Made by a program: the position numbers and the translations under genes. 64,000 nucleotides of DNA from NCBI RefSeq assembly GCF_028882275.1, contig NZ_JARBUT010000012.1, positions 62,001 through 126,000 on the forward strand, in the 5' to 3' direction. The notes under the pieces are model-generated. The model saw only the letters and a list, made by a program, of their open reading frames with translations, did not search any database and was not told where the DNA came from. This document shows, one piece after another, positions 1 through 9,129 of this stretch. The DNA is from Nocardiopsis sp. N85. Its GTDB lineage: Bacteria; Actinomycetota; Actinomycetes; Streptosporangiales; Streptosporangiaceae. The first letter of the stretch is position 1, and each line of letters begins with the position of its first letter.

Positions 1-519
1 GGCGTCCAGGGCCGCCAGGTCGAACCGGCCCAGCACGGCGTCCAGGTACGCCCGCGCCGTCTCCTCGAAGGTCTCGACCGCCGTGACCTCGGGGCCGGTG
101 CCGATGACGCCGAGGAAGCGCAACATCCGCAGCTCGTTGCCCACGCCCCAGCGTTCGGTCATCTTGTCGCCGTGGAACCGTACCGCGTCGGTGCGCCGCG
201 CGGTGATGAGTTCGCCCGAGGCCGGCAGCCCCATGAACTCGTTCTGCATGGTGCCGTACCACTTGCCGACGCACACCACGCTGTCGCCTTCGAACAGCTC
301 CTCGTCGACGTCGTAACGGAAGTCCGGGAACGACTCCAGGAATTCCTCCAGCACGCCTTTGAACCCGTTCAGGGCGACGTCCTGCCCCGGGTAGGGGTTC
401 CAGTCGACGTAGTCGGCGACCTTCAACGTTTCGACGCGATCGACGCGGTGCTCGTTGAAGACCTCCCTCACCCATCGCCGGATACCGTCCACGACTTCTG
501 GTCTGGTCGTCTCGCTCAT
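1..519 (-). CDS. SnoaL-like / ester cyclase family protein (3' end cut by window edge)
   Basis: The reading frame runs leftward from an ATG at 519 and is still open at base 1, so about 173 residues are visible and the C-terminus lies outside the window. An AAAGGAGC ribosome binding site sits just upstream of the ATG. The pattern of an N-terminal helix (RRWVREVFNEHRVD), then WNPYPGQD, FPDFRYDVDE and GDSVVCVGKWYGT is that of the SnoaL-like polyketide cyclase / NTF2 fold family. Such proteins act on small hydrophobic substrates, but most members have no proven reaction. No polyketide synthase is visible here, so a role in polyketide cyclisation is not supported. It is divergent from the DUF3052-like gene at 790. 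Confidence 0.8.
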   Translation of the reverse strand, partial: MSETTRPEVVDGIRRWVREVFNEHRVDRVETLKVADYVDWNPYPGQDVALNGFKGVLEEFLESFPDFRYDVDEELFEGDSVVCVGKWYGTMQNEFMGLPASGELITARRTDAVRFHGDKMTERWGVGNELRMLRFLGVIGTGPEVTAVETFEETARAYLDAVLGRFDLAALDA

Positions 520-789
520 GGTGCTCCTTTCCCTGCCTCGTTCGGGACAAGCCGGGATTCTTCTTGACATTAAGCCCGGTCCGTCGAACGCTCCTTCTCT
601 CAACTTGCGGGGCTGAGGGAGGCGAAGAAAAGCCTGTTCAGAGCCTTATCTAAAGGCTTGGAGGAAAGTCAGCAATCCATGAGAAGACGTACACCGCGTA
701 TCGTGTCGGTCACCGGGTACTGTGCGGGTGCCACCCCTTATCGAGCGCACTCGCGCACCAATATGGGGAACGAAACATGGGAGGAATTC

Positions 790-1167
790 ATGGCGGAGAA
801 AAGCGGAGCCGCGAAACTGGGGATCAAACCGGGATTCGTCGTCGTCGCGCACAACGCGCCGGAGGACTACCTCGACATCCTCGGTGAACTACCGGCCGCG
901 GCGACCGTCACCGACGAGCCCGAGGCCGCACCCGATCTGCTCCACCTCTTCTCGACCACCTTGGAGGAACTGCGCAAGAACCTCACCGAACGGCTGCCCG
1001 ACGTCCCCGACACGACGGTGGTCTGGCTCTCCTACCCCAAGGGCGGTACGAAACGGGAGCTCAACAGGACCATCGTCATGGACGAGGCGGTCGAGGTCGG
1101 CTGGAAGGCGGTCTACGGCGTGTCCCTCGACGACGGTTGGTCGGCCAACCGCATCAAGCGCGCCTGA
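790..1167 (+). CDS. DUF3052-like small protein
   Basis: A 125-residue protein. I chose the ATG at 790 because GGGAGGAATTC lies directly before it; the frame is open further upstream to a TTG at 658, but that extension is low in plausibility. The protein has AAKLGIKPGFVVVAHNAPEDY near the start, and WLSYPKGG and SLDDGWSANRIK near the end. This is the layout of DUF3052 proteins (LG(I/V)KxG, then WVSYPKK and V.DDxWSALR). The family has no established biochemical function. The 270 bases between this gene and the divergent SnoaL-like gene must carry both promoters; a TTGACA at 564-569 and a TACTGT at 718-723 are visible but not at a normal mutual distance. The gene is 53 bases upstream of the ABC transporter and may be co-transcribed. 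Confidence 0.75.
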   Translation: MAEKSGAAKLGIKPGFVVVAHNAPEDYLDILGELPAAATVTDEPEAAPDLLHLFSTTLEELRKNLTERLPDVPDTTVVWLSYPKGGTKRELNRTIVMDEAVEVGWKAVYGVSLDDGWSANRIKRA

Positions 1168-1220
1168 CCTTTCCGCCGTGCGCGGTACGACGTGTCGCGC
1201 CCACGATTGTTTGGAGGACC

Positions 1221-2207
1221 ATGATCAGCGTCAAGGGACTGGGGTGCCGGTTCCGGGTACGCCGGAACGAGCATGTCGACGCCCTGAAGGACGTCTCCTT
1301 CTCGGTCGCGGAGGGGGAGCTGGTGGCCCTGCTCGGACCCAACGGTGCGGGTAAATCGACCGCTCTGCGCGTCCTGACCGGGCTGGTCCCACCCACCTCC
1401 GGCAGTGCCTCCGTCGCCGGGATCGACGTGGTCGCCGACCCCACGGGGGTCCGCCGCAGGATCGGTTTCGTCGGTCAGGGCAACGGCGCGGCCCACGAAC
1501 AGCGGGTGGACGACGAACTGCACGCGCAGGGGCGCGCCTACGGGCTGCCCCGGGCCGACATCCGCGCCAACGTCGCCGAACTGGTGGAACTCCTCGAACT
1601 GGGCGACCTCCTCACCCGCCCCGTCCGCTCACTGTCCGGCGGTCAGCGCCGCCGGGTCGACATCGCCCTGGGCCTGGTACCGCGCCCGCCGATGCTCTTC
1701 CTCGACGAACCCACGACAGGGCTGGACCCCCACCATCGCGCCCACCTCTGGGAGCACGTCGACGGCCTGCGCCGGACCTTCAACACCACGATCCTGCTCA
1801 CCACCCACTACCTGGAGGAGGCCGACGAGCACGCCGAACGGGTCCTGGTCATCGACCACGGACGCGTCATCGCCGACGACACCGCGGCCCGTCTCAAGCG
1901 CGATCACGTCGGACACCGCGTGGCCCTGGACTTCGACGCCGCCGACGAGGCCGTGCGCGCCGCCAAGACCGTCGAGGACACGACGACCGCCCGCGATGTC
2001 GGCGTCGACGGCGCCACCGTGCACCTGCGCGTCGACGGCGGCGACACCGTCGTCCCCCTGCTGTTGCGCTCCCTGGACGCCGAGGGGACGACCGTGCGCC
2101 GTCTCGTCCTGACCGAACCCACGCTCAACGATGTGTTCCTCGAATTGACCGGCCGCTCCCTGCGCGAAGGCGACCGGTACCACGGCGAACCGGAGGTGAC
2201 GGCGTGA
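1221..2207 (+). CDS. DrrA-like ABC transporter ATP-binding protein
   Basis: A 328-residue ATPase that would energise export through the permease encoded next. The start at 1221 follows TTGGAGGACC; an upstream in-frame codon at 1137 lies inside the previous gene and is rejected. Visible motifs are Walker A GPNGAGKS, signature LSGGQRRRV, Walker B MLFLDEPTTGLD and the H-loop TTHYLEEAD. The C-terminal 90 residues resemble the DUF4162 extension found in DrrA-type drug exporters and end in LTEPTLNDVFLELTGR, typical of that group. The stop overlaps the GTG of the permease (GTGA), so the two are translationally coupled. The substrate cannot be read from the sequence. Confidence 0.93.
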   Translation: MISVKGLGCRFRVRRNEHVDALKDVSFSVAEGELVALLGPNGAGKSTALRVLTGLVPPTSGSASVAGIDVVADPTGVRRRIGFVGQGNGAAHEQRVDDELHAQGRAYGLPRADIRANVAELVELLELGDLLTRPVRSLSGGQRRRVDIALGLVPRPPMLFLDEPTTGLDPHHRAHLWEHVDGLRRTFNTTILLTTHYLEEADEHAERVLVIDHGRVIADDTAARLKRDHVGHRVALDFDAADEAVRAAKTVEDTTTARDVGVDGATVHLRVDGGDTVVPLLLRSLDAEGTTVRRLVLTEPTLNDVFLELTGRSLREGDRYHGEPEVTA

Positions 2208-2992
2208 CGGCCGAAGGCGACCGATCCATGAAATCCCTCTCCGACATCGCGACCGTCACGGTCCGCGAGCTGCGCCCCATCATCCGCGGCCCGCTCTTCC
2301 TCGTGGTCAGTCTCATCCAACCGCTGGTGTTCCTGGGCCTGTTCGGCCCGCTGCTCGCCGGAGCCGTCGACGAGTCCGCCTTCGGCGGCGGGAACGCGCT
2401 CCAGTGGTTCGTGCCCGGCATCGTGGTGATGATCAGCCTCGTCGGCACCTCGACCATGGGGTCCAACCTGCTCACCGAGATCCAGACCGGCGCCCACGAA
2501 CGCCTTCTGGTCACCCCGCTGACCCGTGGATCCATGCTCATCGGCCGCGCCCTGAAGGAGTTCGCGCCACTGGTGATCCAGGCCCTGGTGATCGTCCTGG
2601 TGGCCATGCCGTTCGGATTCTCGTCCGATCCGCTCGGCACCGTCCTGGGTGTCCTCCTGCTCGGCGTGCTCGGCATCGGCCTGGGCGCGCTGTCCTACGC
2701 GTTGGCCATCGCCGTGCGCCACCAGGAGTGGGCCTTCTGGGGCATCCAGCAGACCCTGCTGTTCCCCGTGCTCATCCTCTCCGGCATCCTGTTGCCGGTC
2801 GACGCCGGCCCCGGCTGGCTGGCGACGGTCGCCTCGTTCAACCCGCTCACCTACGTGGTCGACGCGGAGCGGGCGCTGTTCGCCGGGCACATCCTCACCG
2901 CCGAGGTGGGATGGGGCGTCGTGGCGGCCGTGCTCGTGGCGGCCCTCGGGCTCTTCGTCGGGGTGCGCTCCATACGCAGGTCACCGGTGTGA
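2204..2992 (+). CDS. ABC-2 type (DrrB-like) transporter permease
   Basis: A 262-residue membrane protein of the ABC-2 family and partner of the preceding ATPase. I chose GTG 2204, overlapping the upstream stop and preceded by GGAGGTG; an ATG at 2228 is a possible alternative. Six hydrophobic segments are apparent, beginning with LFLVVSLIQPLVFLGLFGPLL. The segment TMGSNLLTEIQTGAHERLL resembles the cytoplasmic loop of DrrB-type permeases, and ILLPVDAGPGWLATVASFNPLTYVVDA is a typical end of the ABC-2 core. Together with the ATPase it should form a drug, lipid or metabolite exporter. Confidence 0.92.
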   Translation: MTAEGDRSMKSLSDIATVTVRELRPIIRGPLFLVVSLIQPLVFLGLFGPLLAGAVDESAFGGGNALQWFVPGIVVMISLVGTSTMGSNLLTEIQTGAHERLLVTPLTRGSMLIGRALKEFAPLVIQALVIVLVAMPFGFSSDPLGTVLGVLLLGVLGIGLGALSYALAIAVRHQEWAFWGIQQTLLFPVLILSGILLPVDAGPGWLATVASFNPLTYVVDAERALFAGHILTAEVGWGVVAAVLVAALGLFVGVRSIRRSPV

Positions 2993-3000
2993 CCGCCGGC

Positions 3001-3037
3001 CGTCGTCCCGCCCCCGACCCCCGGGGGCGGGACGACG
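3001..3037. terminator. Bidirectional terminator hairpin
   Basis: A perfect 16-bp inverted repeat (3001-3016 and 3022-3037) with a 5-base loop lies between the ends of the exporter operon and the convergent UvrA-like gene. It has no U-tract, as is usual for actinomycete terminators. Confidence 0.85.
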
Positions 3038-3059
3038 CCGTGCCCGGGGGGCGAAGACG

Positions 3060-5501
3060 TCACAGCCATCGGGCCAGGACGCGGCCGGTGTGCGTGTCCT
3101 GGCGGGCCACCCGGGCCGGCACACCCTGGGAGACCACCTTGCCGCCCCCGGCCCCGCCCTCGTCACCGAGTTCCACGATCCAGTCGGCGGCGACCATGAC
3201 GGCCGCGTGATGGGTGACCGCCACGACCGTCCCCCCGCGCTCCACGAGCCTGCGCAGCACGGTGTTCAGACGGGCGACGTCGGCCGCGTGCAACCCGTAG
3301 GTGGGTTCGTCCAGCAGGTACACCGTCCCGGGGACCGTGTCACCGGACAACTCCCGGGCGAGTTTGAGTCGCTGCGCCTCCCCACCCGACAGGGTCGTGG
3401 CCGGTTGGCCCAGCAGGAGATAGCCCAAACCCACGTCGACCAGCGACCGGAGCGGTCCGCTCACGCCCTTGACGTCGGAGAACACCTCGGCCGCGCGCTC
3501 GGCGGTCAACCCCAGCACCTCGGAGATGTTCAACCCGCGCACGCGGGCGCGCAGCGGTTCCCGTGAGAACCGGGCCCCGTCACAGGTCTCACAGGGCAAT
3601 TCCACGTCGGGCAGGAAGAACATCTCCACCTGCACGACCCCCGCCCCCTCGCACGCGGGACAACGCCCACCGGCGTTGTTGAACGAGAAGTCCCCCGGGC
3701 CGAGCCCGGCGTCGGCGGCCTCCGGGGTCGCCGCGAACATCTTCCGCAGCCGGTCGAACACCCCCAGATAGGTGACCGCGTTGGAACGGGGGGTCCTGCC
3801 GATGGGTGCCTGACCGACGGTCACCAGGCCGGTCACACCCTCCAGACCCGACACCGAGGAGCATCGCGGCGCGGGCCGGTCGTCGGCGCCGGCGGCGGCC
3901 GCCAGCGCCGGTTCCAGCACGTGGGTCACCAACGAGCTCTTGCCGGCTCCCGACACCCCGGTCACACAGGTCATGGCGTTCATGGGGAAACGCACCGACA
4001 CCGAGCGCAGGTTGTTGCCCTCCGCCCCGGTGAACTCGGCGAAGGTCCACCCCGGATCCTCCGCGGACCGCGGCCGCGCTCCCTCGCCGTTCGGGGCGGA
4101 CAGGTACGGTGCCGTCACCGACTCCGCGACCGACGCCAACTCCGCCGCCGGACCCGAGTGGATCAACCTCCCCCCGTGGACGCCCGGACCGGGGCCGATC
4201 TCGATCACCCAGTCCGCCGCGGCGATCACGTCCAGGTCGTGCTCCACCACCAGCACGGTGTTGCCCTGGTCCCGCAGGGAGCGCAGGGCGTCCAACAGGC
4301 GGCCGGTGTCGCGCGGGTGCAGACCCGCGGAGGGCTCGTCGAACACGTACATGAGGCCGAACATCTCCATGCCCAGATGGGTGGCCAGCCGTACCCGTTG
4401 GGCCTCGCCGCCGGACAGGGTCGGCACGGGACGGTCCAGGGTCAGGTACCCCACGCCCACCCGTACCAGGTCGTCCAGTCGACCGCGGATCTCGGCGACG
4501 CCCAGCGCGGCGCGCGGATCTCCCGCCGTCGTCGCCGCCAGCTCGTCGGTCCACGCCAGCGCGTCGGCGATCTCCATCCGGCACACGTCGGCGATGTTCC
4601 GGCCGGCCACCAGCACCGACAACTGCGCGGACGAGAGGCGGCCGCCACGGCAGTCCGGGCACACCGAGGTGCTCATGAACGCGGTGGCGCGCGCCCGAGC
4701 GGCCTCGCCCGAGGCGTCGCGCAGGGACAGGGCCAACCACGGCAGCACTCCCACGTACCGGGTGTCGCGCACACGCGCCTGGCCGCGAATGGTGAGTTCC
4801 GCCCGCAGTTCGGCGCCCTTCTCGTGCAGCATCCGGTGTCGCACCCCGGGGTCCAACGACGACCAGGGGCGGTCCGGATCCGCGCCCAACGACTCGGCGA
4901 ACCGCAGCGACAACTCGTGTTCCACCGTCGTCCGCCGGTCCCGCCAGGGGCGCAGGACCCCGTCCCGCAGGGAGCGGGACGGATCGTCCACGACCAGCGC
5001 GGGATCCCCGTGAAGGGAGGTGCCCAGCCCTTCACAGGTCGGGCAGGCGTGCGCCGACGAGTTGAACGAGAACGCGCGGGCCGTCATCTCCGGAACGTCC
5101 GCGGAGCCGTCCGGGGAGCCCAACACCGCGAACAGCGACCGCAGATGGTCGTGCGTGTTCGTGGCGGTCCCCACCGTCGACCGCGGGTTGGTCGCCGCCC
5201 GCGTCTGGGCGACCGCGACCGAGGCGCACACCCCTGAGACCGAGTCCACGTCCGGGCGCATCGAGCCGCCCACCAACCGGCGGGTGAACGCCGACAGCGG
5301 TTGCAGGTGCCGTCGCTGGGCCTCGGCGTACACCGTCCCGTGGACCAACGAGCTCTTGCCCGAGCCCGAAACCCCGGTCACCACCACCAACGCGCGGTGC
5401 GGCAGGTCGACGTCCAGGTCGCGCAGGTTGTGCACGCGCGCGCCGCGGACCCGCAGCAGGTCGGGGGGCGCGTTCCGGGAACGGTCGATCGGCTCCGCCA
5501 T
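3060..5501 (-). CDS. UvrA-like ABC-class ATPase of the DrrC (drug-resistance) type
   Basis: An 813-residue soluble protein with two ABC ATPase units. The ATG at 5501 follows GGAGGGACGCCC; the frame extends to 5603 without a better start. Walker A motifs GVSGSGKSS (about residues 43-51) and GVSGAGKSS, two signatures LSGGEAQR and the linked zinc-type modules [23 protein letters not shown] and CETCDGA place it in the UvrA superfamily. It is clearly shorter than housekeeping UvrA (about 940-970 residues): the UvrB-binding stretch and the first half of zinc module 1 before [13 protein letters not shown] are missing. DrrC of Streptomyces peucetius, a daunorubicin self-resistance protein, has the same shape. 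The tail-to-tail DrrA/DrrB-like pair supports a drug-tolerance role rather than nucleotide excision repair. The drug is unknown. Confidence 0.9.
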   Translation of the reverse strand: MAEPIDRSRNAPPDLLRVRGARVHNLRDLDVDLPHRALVVVTGVSGSGKSSLVHGTVYAEAQRRHLQPLSAFTRRLVGGSMRPDVDSVSGVCASVAVAQTRAATNPRSTVGTATNTHDHLRSLFAVLGSPDGSADVPEMTARAFSFNSSAHACPTCEGLGTSLHGDPALVVDDPSRSLRDGVLRPWRDRRTTVEHELSLRFAESLGADPDRPWSSLDPGVRHRMLHEKGAELRAELTIRGQARVRDTRYVGVLPWLALSLRDASGEAARARATAFMSTSVCPDCRGGRLSSAQLSVLVAGRNIADVCRMEIADALAWTDELAATTAGDPRAALGVAEIRGRLDDLVRVGVGYLTLDRPVPTLSGGEAQRVRLATHLGMEMFGLMYVFDEPSAGLHPRDTGRLLDALRSLRDQGNTVLVVEHDLDVIAAADWVIEIGPGPGVHGGRLIHSGPAAELASVAESVTAPYLSAPNGEGARPRSAEDPGWTFAEFTGAEGNNLRSVSVRFPMNAMTCVTGVSGAGKSSLVTHVLEPALAAAAGADDRPAPRCSSVSGLEGVTGLVTVGQAPIGRTPRSNAVTYLGVFDRLRKMFAATPEAADAGLGPGDFSFNNAGGRCPACEGAGVVQVEMFFLPDVELPCETCDGARFSREPLRARVRGLNISEVLGLTAERAAEVFSDVKGVSGPLRSLVDVGLGYLLLGQPATTLSGGEAQRLKLARELSGDTVPGTVYLLDEPTYGLHAADVARLNTVLRRLVERGGTVVAVTHHAAVMVAADWIVELGDEGGAGGGKVVSQGVPARVARQDTHTGRVLARWL

Positions 5502-5705
5502 GGGCGTCCCTCCACCTCGCGTTCGCTGTTCGCCGCACCAGCCTAGACCGGCGCCTCTTCTCCCGGGTTGCCCTCCTCCTTCTCCTCGATCGCCCTTCTC
5601 CATTCGTGCTCAACCCCGATCGAACAGCAAGACGGAAGAGGACGGGGTCTCATCCGCGACACACGATGGGGCGATGTCCGGAGTCCGTTCTCGAAAGGAG
5701 CGCCG

Positions 5706-7613
5706 ATGCGGTCACCGTTCCACGCGCTGAGGGTCGTCGTGGCCCTCGTCCTCCTCGGTACCCTCGCCGTCCTCACCCAGCGGCCGACCCCCGACGAAGC
5801 GGAGGCCGCCGACCGCGCGGCCGCGTTCTCCTTCTCACGGCTCAGCCTCAACGAGGAGCCGTCCGACGCCGCGCACCGCCGCGAGGTGGCACCCGACCTG
5901 GAGCACTTCGCGGGATGGATATCGGCGGTCGGCGCGGCGGTCTCCCTCACCGACCTGCGTGGGAACGGCCGGTCCGCCGACGCCTGCCTGGTGGATCCGC
6001 GCGACGACGGCGTCACCATCAGGGCCGTCCCCGGCTCGGACACCGAGGAGTACCCGCCGGTCGAACTCCGGCCCGTGGACCTGCCCTACGACCGGACGAT
6101 GGCACCCATGGGATGCACCCCGGCCGACCTCGACGAGGACGGCGACATGGACCTCATCGTCCACTACTGGGGGCGCTCGCCGGTCCTGTTCCTCAACACC
6201 GCGGGTCCGGGCGACGGTTCCGCGCCCACCGCCTCCTGGTTCACCGCCCACGAACTCGTGCAGCCGATGCAGGTGTGGAACACCACCACCCTCAACGCGG
6301 CCGACATCGACGGGTCCGGTCATCTGGACCTCCTGGTCGGCAACTACTTCCCCGACGGCGCCCGTGTCCTGGACCCCGAGGCCGACGACGAGACCCGCAT
6401 GCAGATGCAGGACGGCATGGGGCTGGCGAGCAACGCGGGCCGCAACCGGCTCCTGCTCACCGAACCCACGGGCACCCCGGACACCCCGCCGCGGATCATC
6501 GACGCCGGTACCGCCCTGCCGGAGGAGGCGGTCACGGGGTGGACCCTGGCGACCGGCCTTCAGGACCTGACCGGGAACGGGGCGCCCGACGTCTACATCG
6601 CCAACGACTTCGGCAACGATCACCTCCTGGTCAACCGCTCCACCCCCGGTGACGTGTCGTTGGAAGTGGTCCGAGGCGATCGCGACCTCGTCACCCCCAA
6701 GTCCGGCGTGCTCGGCAACGATTCCTACAAGGGCATGGGAGTGACCTTCACCTACACCGACGGCGCCGCCCTGCCCACCATCGTGGTCAGCAACATCACC
6801 ACCCCCTACGCGCTGCACGAGAGCAACTTCGCGTTCGTTCCCGACGGCGACGGCGCCGATCTGCTGGAAGGGCGCGTCCCCTACCGTCAGGACAGCGAGA
6901 GTCTGGGACTGTCCCGGGGCGGTTGGGCCTGGGACGTCAAGGCCGGGGACTTCGACAACGACGGTGTCGACGAGCTGATGCAGGCCACCGGCTTCCTCAA
7001 GGGGGACGTCGACCGCTGGCCCCAGCTCCAGGAACTGGCCATGGGCAACGACGAACTGCTGCGGTACCCGTGGGCCTGGCCCGTCTTCCGCGAGGGTGAC
7101 GACCTGTCCGGGCACGAGCACAACCCCTTCTGGGTCCGCGGTGCCGACGGCCGTTACGCCGACCTGGCCGCCCCGTTGGGCCTGGACACCACCGATGTCT
7201 CCCGTGCCATCGCCCTGGGCGACGTCAACGGCGATGGCCTGCTCGACGCCGTCGTCGCCAACCAGTGGGAGGATTCCGCGGTTCTGCTCAACGACTCCAC
7301 CGAGGCGGCGCCGGGAATCGTGCTGCGCCCCCTCGTCCCGGCCACGGCGGCCGAGGACCGGTGGCGGCCCGCGATCGGCGCGACGGTGACCGTCCGCGAC
7401 GGCGGCTCTCCCGCCCAGACCCGCCAGCTCTTCCCCTCCAACGGCCACACCGGTGTCTCCGCCGAGGAACTGCACCTGGCCGCGCCCGAGACCGGATCGC
7501 TTCCGGTCACCGTCACCTGGCGGTCCACCACGGGGGCCCTCCACTCCGTCGACCTGGACCTGTCGCCGGGCACCCGCACCCTCCACCTCGACGACGACGG
7601 AACGGTGAAATGA
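5706..7613 (+). CDS. UnbV/CRTAC1-type secreted FG-GAP repeat protein with ASPIC/UnbV C-terminal domain
   Basis: A 635-residue exported protein. The ATG at 5706 follows AAAGGAGCGCCG. Residues 1-30 form a signal peptide (VVVALVLLGTLAVLTQ). At least five calcium-binding FG-GAP/VCBS blades are visible, each around a D-x-D-x-D-G-x-x-D core: DLDEDGDMD, DIDGSGHLD, LTGNGAPD, DFDNDGVDE and DVNGDGLLD. The last 90 residues (GATVTVRDGG, QLFPSNGHTG, VTVTWRSTTG) match the ASPIC/UnbV domain. UnbV-type proteins are conserved in enediyne cassettes, where their exact role is unproven. The stop overlaps the next gene (ATGA), giving a coupled operon with UnbU. Likely location is outside the membrane. Confidence 0.88.
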   Translation: MRSPFHALRVVVALVLLGTLAVLTQRPTPDEAEAADRAAAFSFSRLSLNEEPSDAAHRREVAPDLEHFAGWISAVGAAVSLTDLRGNGRSADACLVDPRDDGVTIRAVPGSDTEEYPPVELRPVDLPYDRTMAPMGCTPADLDEDGDMDLIVHYWGRSPVLFLNTAGPGDGSAPTASWFTAHELVQPMQVWNTTTLNAADIDGSGHLDLLVGNYFPDGARVLDPEADDETRMQMQDGMGLASNAGRNRLLLTEPTGTPDTPPRIIDAGTALPEEAVTGWTLATGLQDLTGNGAPDVYIANDFGNDHLLVNRSTPGDVSLEVVRGDRDLVTPKSGVLGNDSYKGMGVTFTYTDGAALPTIVVSNITTPYALHESNFAFVPDGDGADLLEGRVPYRQDSESLGLSRGGWAWDVKAGDFDNDGVDELMQATGFLKGDVDRWPQLQELAMGNDELLRYPWAWPVFREGDDLSGHEHNPFWVRGADGRYADLAAPLGLDTTDVSRAIALGDVNGDGLLDAVVANQWEDSAVLLNDSTEAAPGIVLRPLVPATAAEDRWRPAIGATVTVRDGGSPAQTRQLFPSNGHTGVSAEELHLAAPETGSLPVTVTWRSTTGALHSVDLDLSPGTRTLHLDDDGTVK

Positions 7614-8566
7614 CGACGACGAGACCTTCGAGCCCGCAGACCACAGCCCCGGCGGGGGAGCCGGTCGCCCCGCCTCCGCCCGCGACGGACACCAGGGTCA
7701 AGGCCCTGCGCATGTTCGCCACCAGCATCACCGCGTTCACCGTGCTCGGTCACCTGTTCCTCGGTTTCGAGCAGTCCGCCGTGACCCCGATCGCGGTCGT
7801 GCTGGTGGGCTACGCCGTGGACCTGCTCATGGAGACCCTGGGCGCCCGGGCCGAGGGCCGGCGTCCCGGGTACGCCGGCGGACCCGGCGCCCTGGTCACC
7901 TACCTGCTGCCCACCCACATCGCCGGTCTGGCCTGCGCGATGCTCCTGTGGGGTAACGAGTCGCTGTGGCCCTACCTGTTCGCCGTCACCGTCGCGGTCG
8001 TCGGCAAGCACCTCATCCGCATCCCGGTGAACGGTCGCCGCCGGCACGTGCTCAACCCGTCGAACTTCGGGATCGTCGTCACCCTTCTGCTCTTTCCCTG
8101 GGTGGGCATCGCGCCGCCCTACCACTTCACCAACAACATCTCGGGGGCGCTGGACTGGTTGCTGCCGCTCGGCGTCCTCATGGCCGGGACCATGCTCAAC
8201 ATCCGGTTGAGCGGCAGGTGGCCGCTCATCCTCGGCTGGGTCGGAGGCTTCGCCGGCCAGGCGGTGATCCGCTGGCTGGTGCTGGACCACGCCCTGGTCG
8301 CGGCCCTGCTGCCGATGAGCGGTCTGGCGTTCATCCTGTTCACCAACTACATGATCACCGACCCCGGCACGACCCCGACGCGGCCCCGGAACCAGGTGAT
8401 CTTCGGGGGCGCCGTGGCGGCCGTCTACGGGCTGCTGGTCACCTGGCACATCGTCTTCGGCCTCTTCTTCGCCCTGGTGATCGTCTGCGCGCTGCGCGGT
8501 GTGATCCTCCTGCTCCCCCTCCCCGCCCGCCCCACCGCCGTTCCACGTCAGGAAGGACGATCATGA
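7610..8566 (+). CDS. UnbU family integral membrane protein (RnfD/NqrB-like)
   Basis: A 318-residue polytopic membrane protein starting in an ATGA overlap with the previous gene. It has about nine hydrophobic segments. The motif HVLNPSNFGIV and the C-terminal NYMITDPGTTPTRPRNQVIFG match UnbU of enediyne clusters, and the latter motif corresponds to the MATDP-V-T-P region near the flavin site of RnfD/NqrB subunits of ion-pumping electron transfer complexes. That suggests a membrane electron-transfer or transport role, but no Rnf partner subunit is present here. The Ala/Pro-rich first 35 residues are cytosolic and probably disordered. Confidence 0.87.
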   Translation: MTTTRPSSPQTTAPAGEPVAPPPPATDTRVKALRMFATSITAFTVLGHLFLGFEQSAVTPIAVVLVGYAVDLLMETLGARAEGRRPGYAGGPGALVTYLLPTHIAGLACAMLLWGNESLWPYLFAVTVAVVGKHLIRIPVNGRRRHVLNPSNFGIVVTLLLFPWVGIAPPYHFTNNISGALDWLLPLGVLMAGTMLNIRLSGRWPLILGWVGGFAGQAVIRWLVLDHALVAALLPMSGLAFILFTNYMITDPGTTPTRPRNQVIFGGAVAAVYGLLVTWHIVFGLFFALVIVCALRGVILLLPLPARPTAVPRQEGRS

Positions 8567-9129
8567 TCCGAACCCACCGCCCCCGATCCCTGGACCTCCT
8601 CAACACCCGTGGTCACCGGAGCGGGCTCGCCCTGTTCATGGTCATCGTCGTGGCCCACTGGGCGGAGCACCTGGCCCAGGCCGCCCAGATCTACATCTTC
8701 AACTGGCCGATCCCGGAGGCCCGGGGCGTACTGGGCCTGCCCTTCCCCTGGCTGGTCACCTCCGAGTGGATGCACTACGGATACGCGCTGCTCATGCTGG
8801 TGGGCCTGCTGCTCCTGCTGCCGGGGTTCACCGGGCGTTCCCGCACCTGGTGGAAGATCTCCCTGGGCATCCAGATCTGGCACCACTTCGAGCACCTGCT
8901 CCTGCTCCTCCAGGCGCTGTCGGGGATGAACATCGGCGGTGGCGATGCCCCGACCAGCCTCGTCCAGTTGCTCGTTCCGCGGGTGGAACTGCACCTGCTC
9001 TACAACGCCCTGGTCTTCGCACCCATGGTGGTGGCCGTGCTGCTGCACCGCAGACCCCGCGCGGACGAGCGCGCGGCCATGGCCTGCGGGTGCGCCGCCC
9101 ATGAGGACGAACCGGAGCACGTGAGGTGA
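8563..9129 (+). CDS. Histidine-rich integral membrane protein coupled to UnbU
   Basis: A 188-residue protein with four hydrophobic segments, starting in an ATGA overlap with the unbU-like stop. Histidines recur in or next to the membrane helices (HWAEHLAQ, EWMHYGYALL, WHHFEHLLLL, ELHLLYNA), a pattern compatible with heme or metal binding. The tail carries ACGCAAHEDE. I do not recognise a named family. Its position between unbU and another coupled membrane gene suggests it works with the UnbV/UnbU pair, possibly as an electron carrier; that is inference only. Confidence 0.78.
   Translation: MIRTHRPRSLDLLNTRGHRSGLALFMVIVVAHWAEHLAQAAQIYIFNWPIPEARGVLGLPFPWLVTSEWMHYGYALLMLVGLLLLLPGFTGRSRTWWKISLGIQIWHHFEHLLLLLQALSGMNIGGGDAPTSLVQLLVPRVELHLLYNALVFAPMVVAVLLHRRPRADERAAMACGCAAHEDEPEHVR

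Noticed and set aside
3060..5501. Housekeeping excinuclease UvrA
   Set aside because: The protein is over 100 residues too short, lacks the UvrB-binding stretch and a half zinc module, and lies by a Drr-like exporter.
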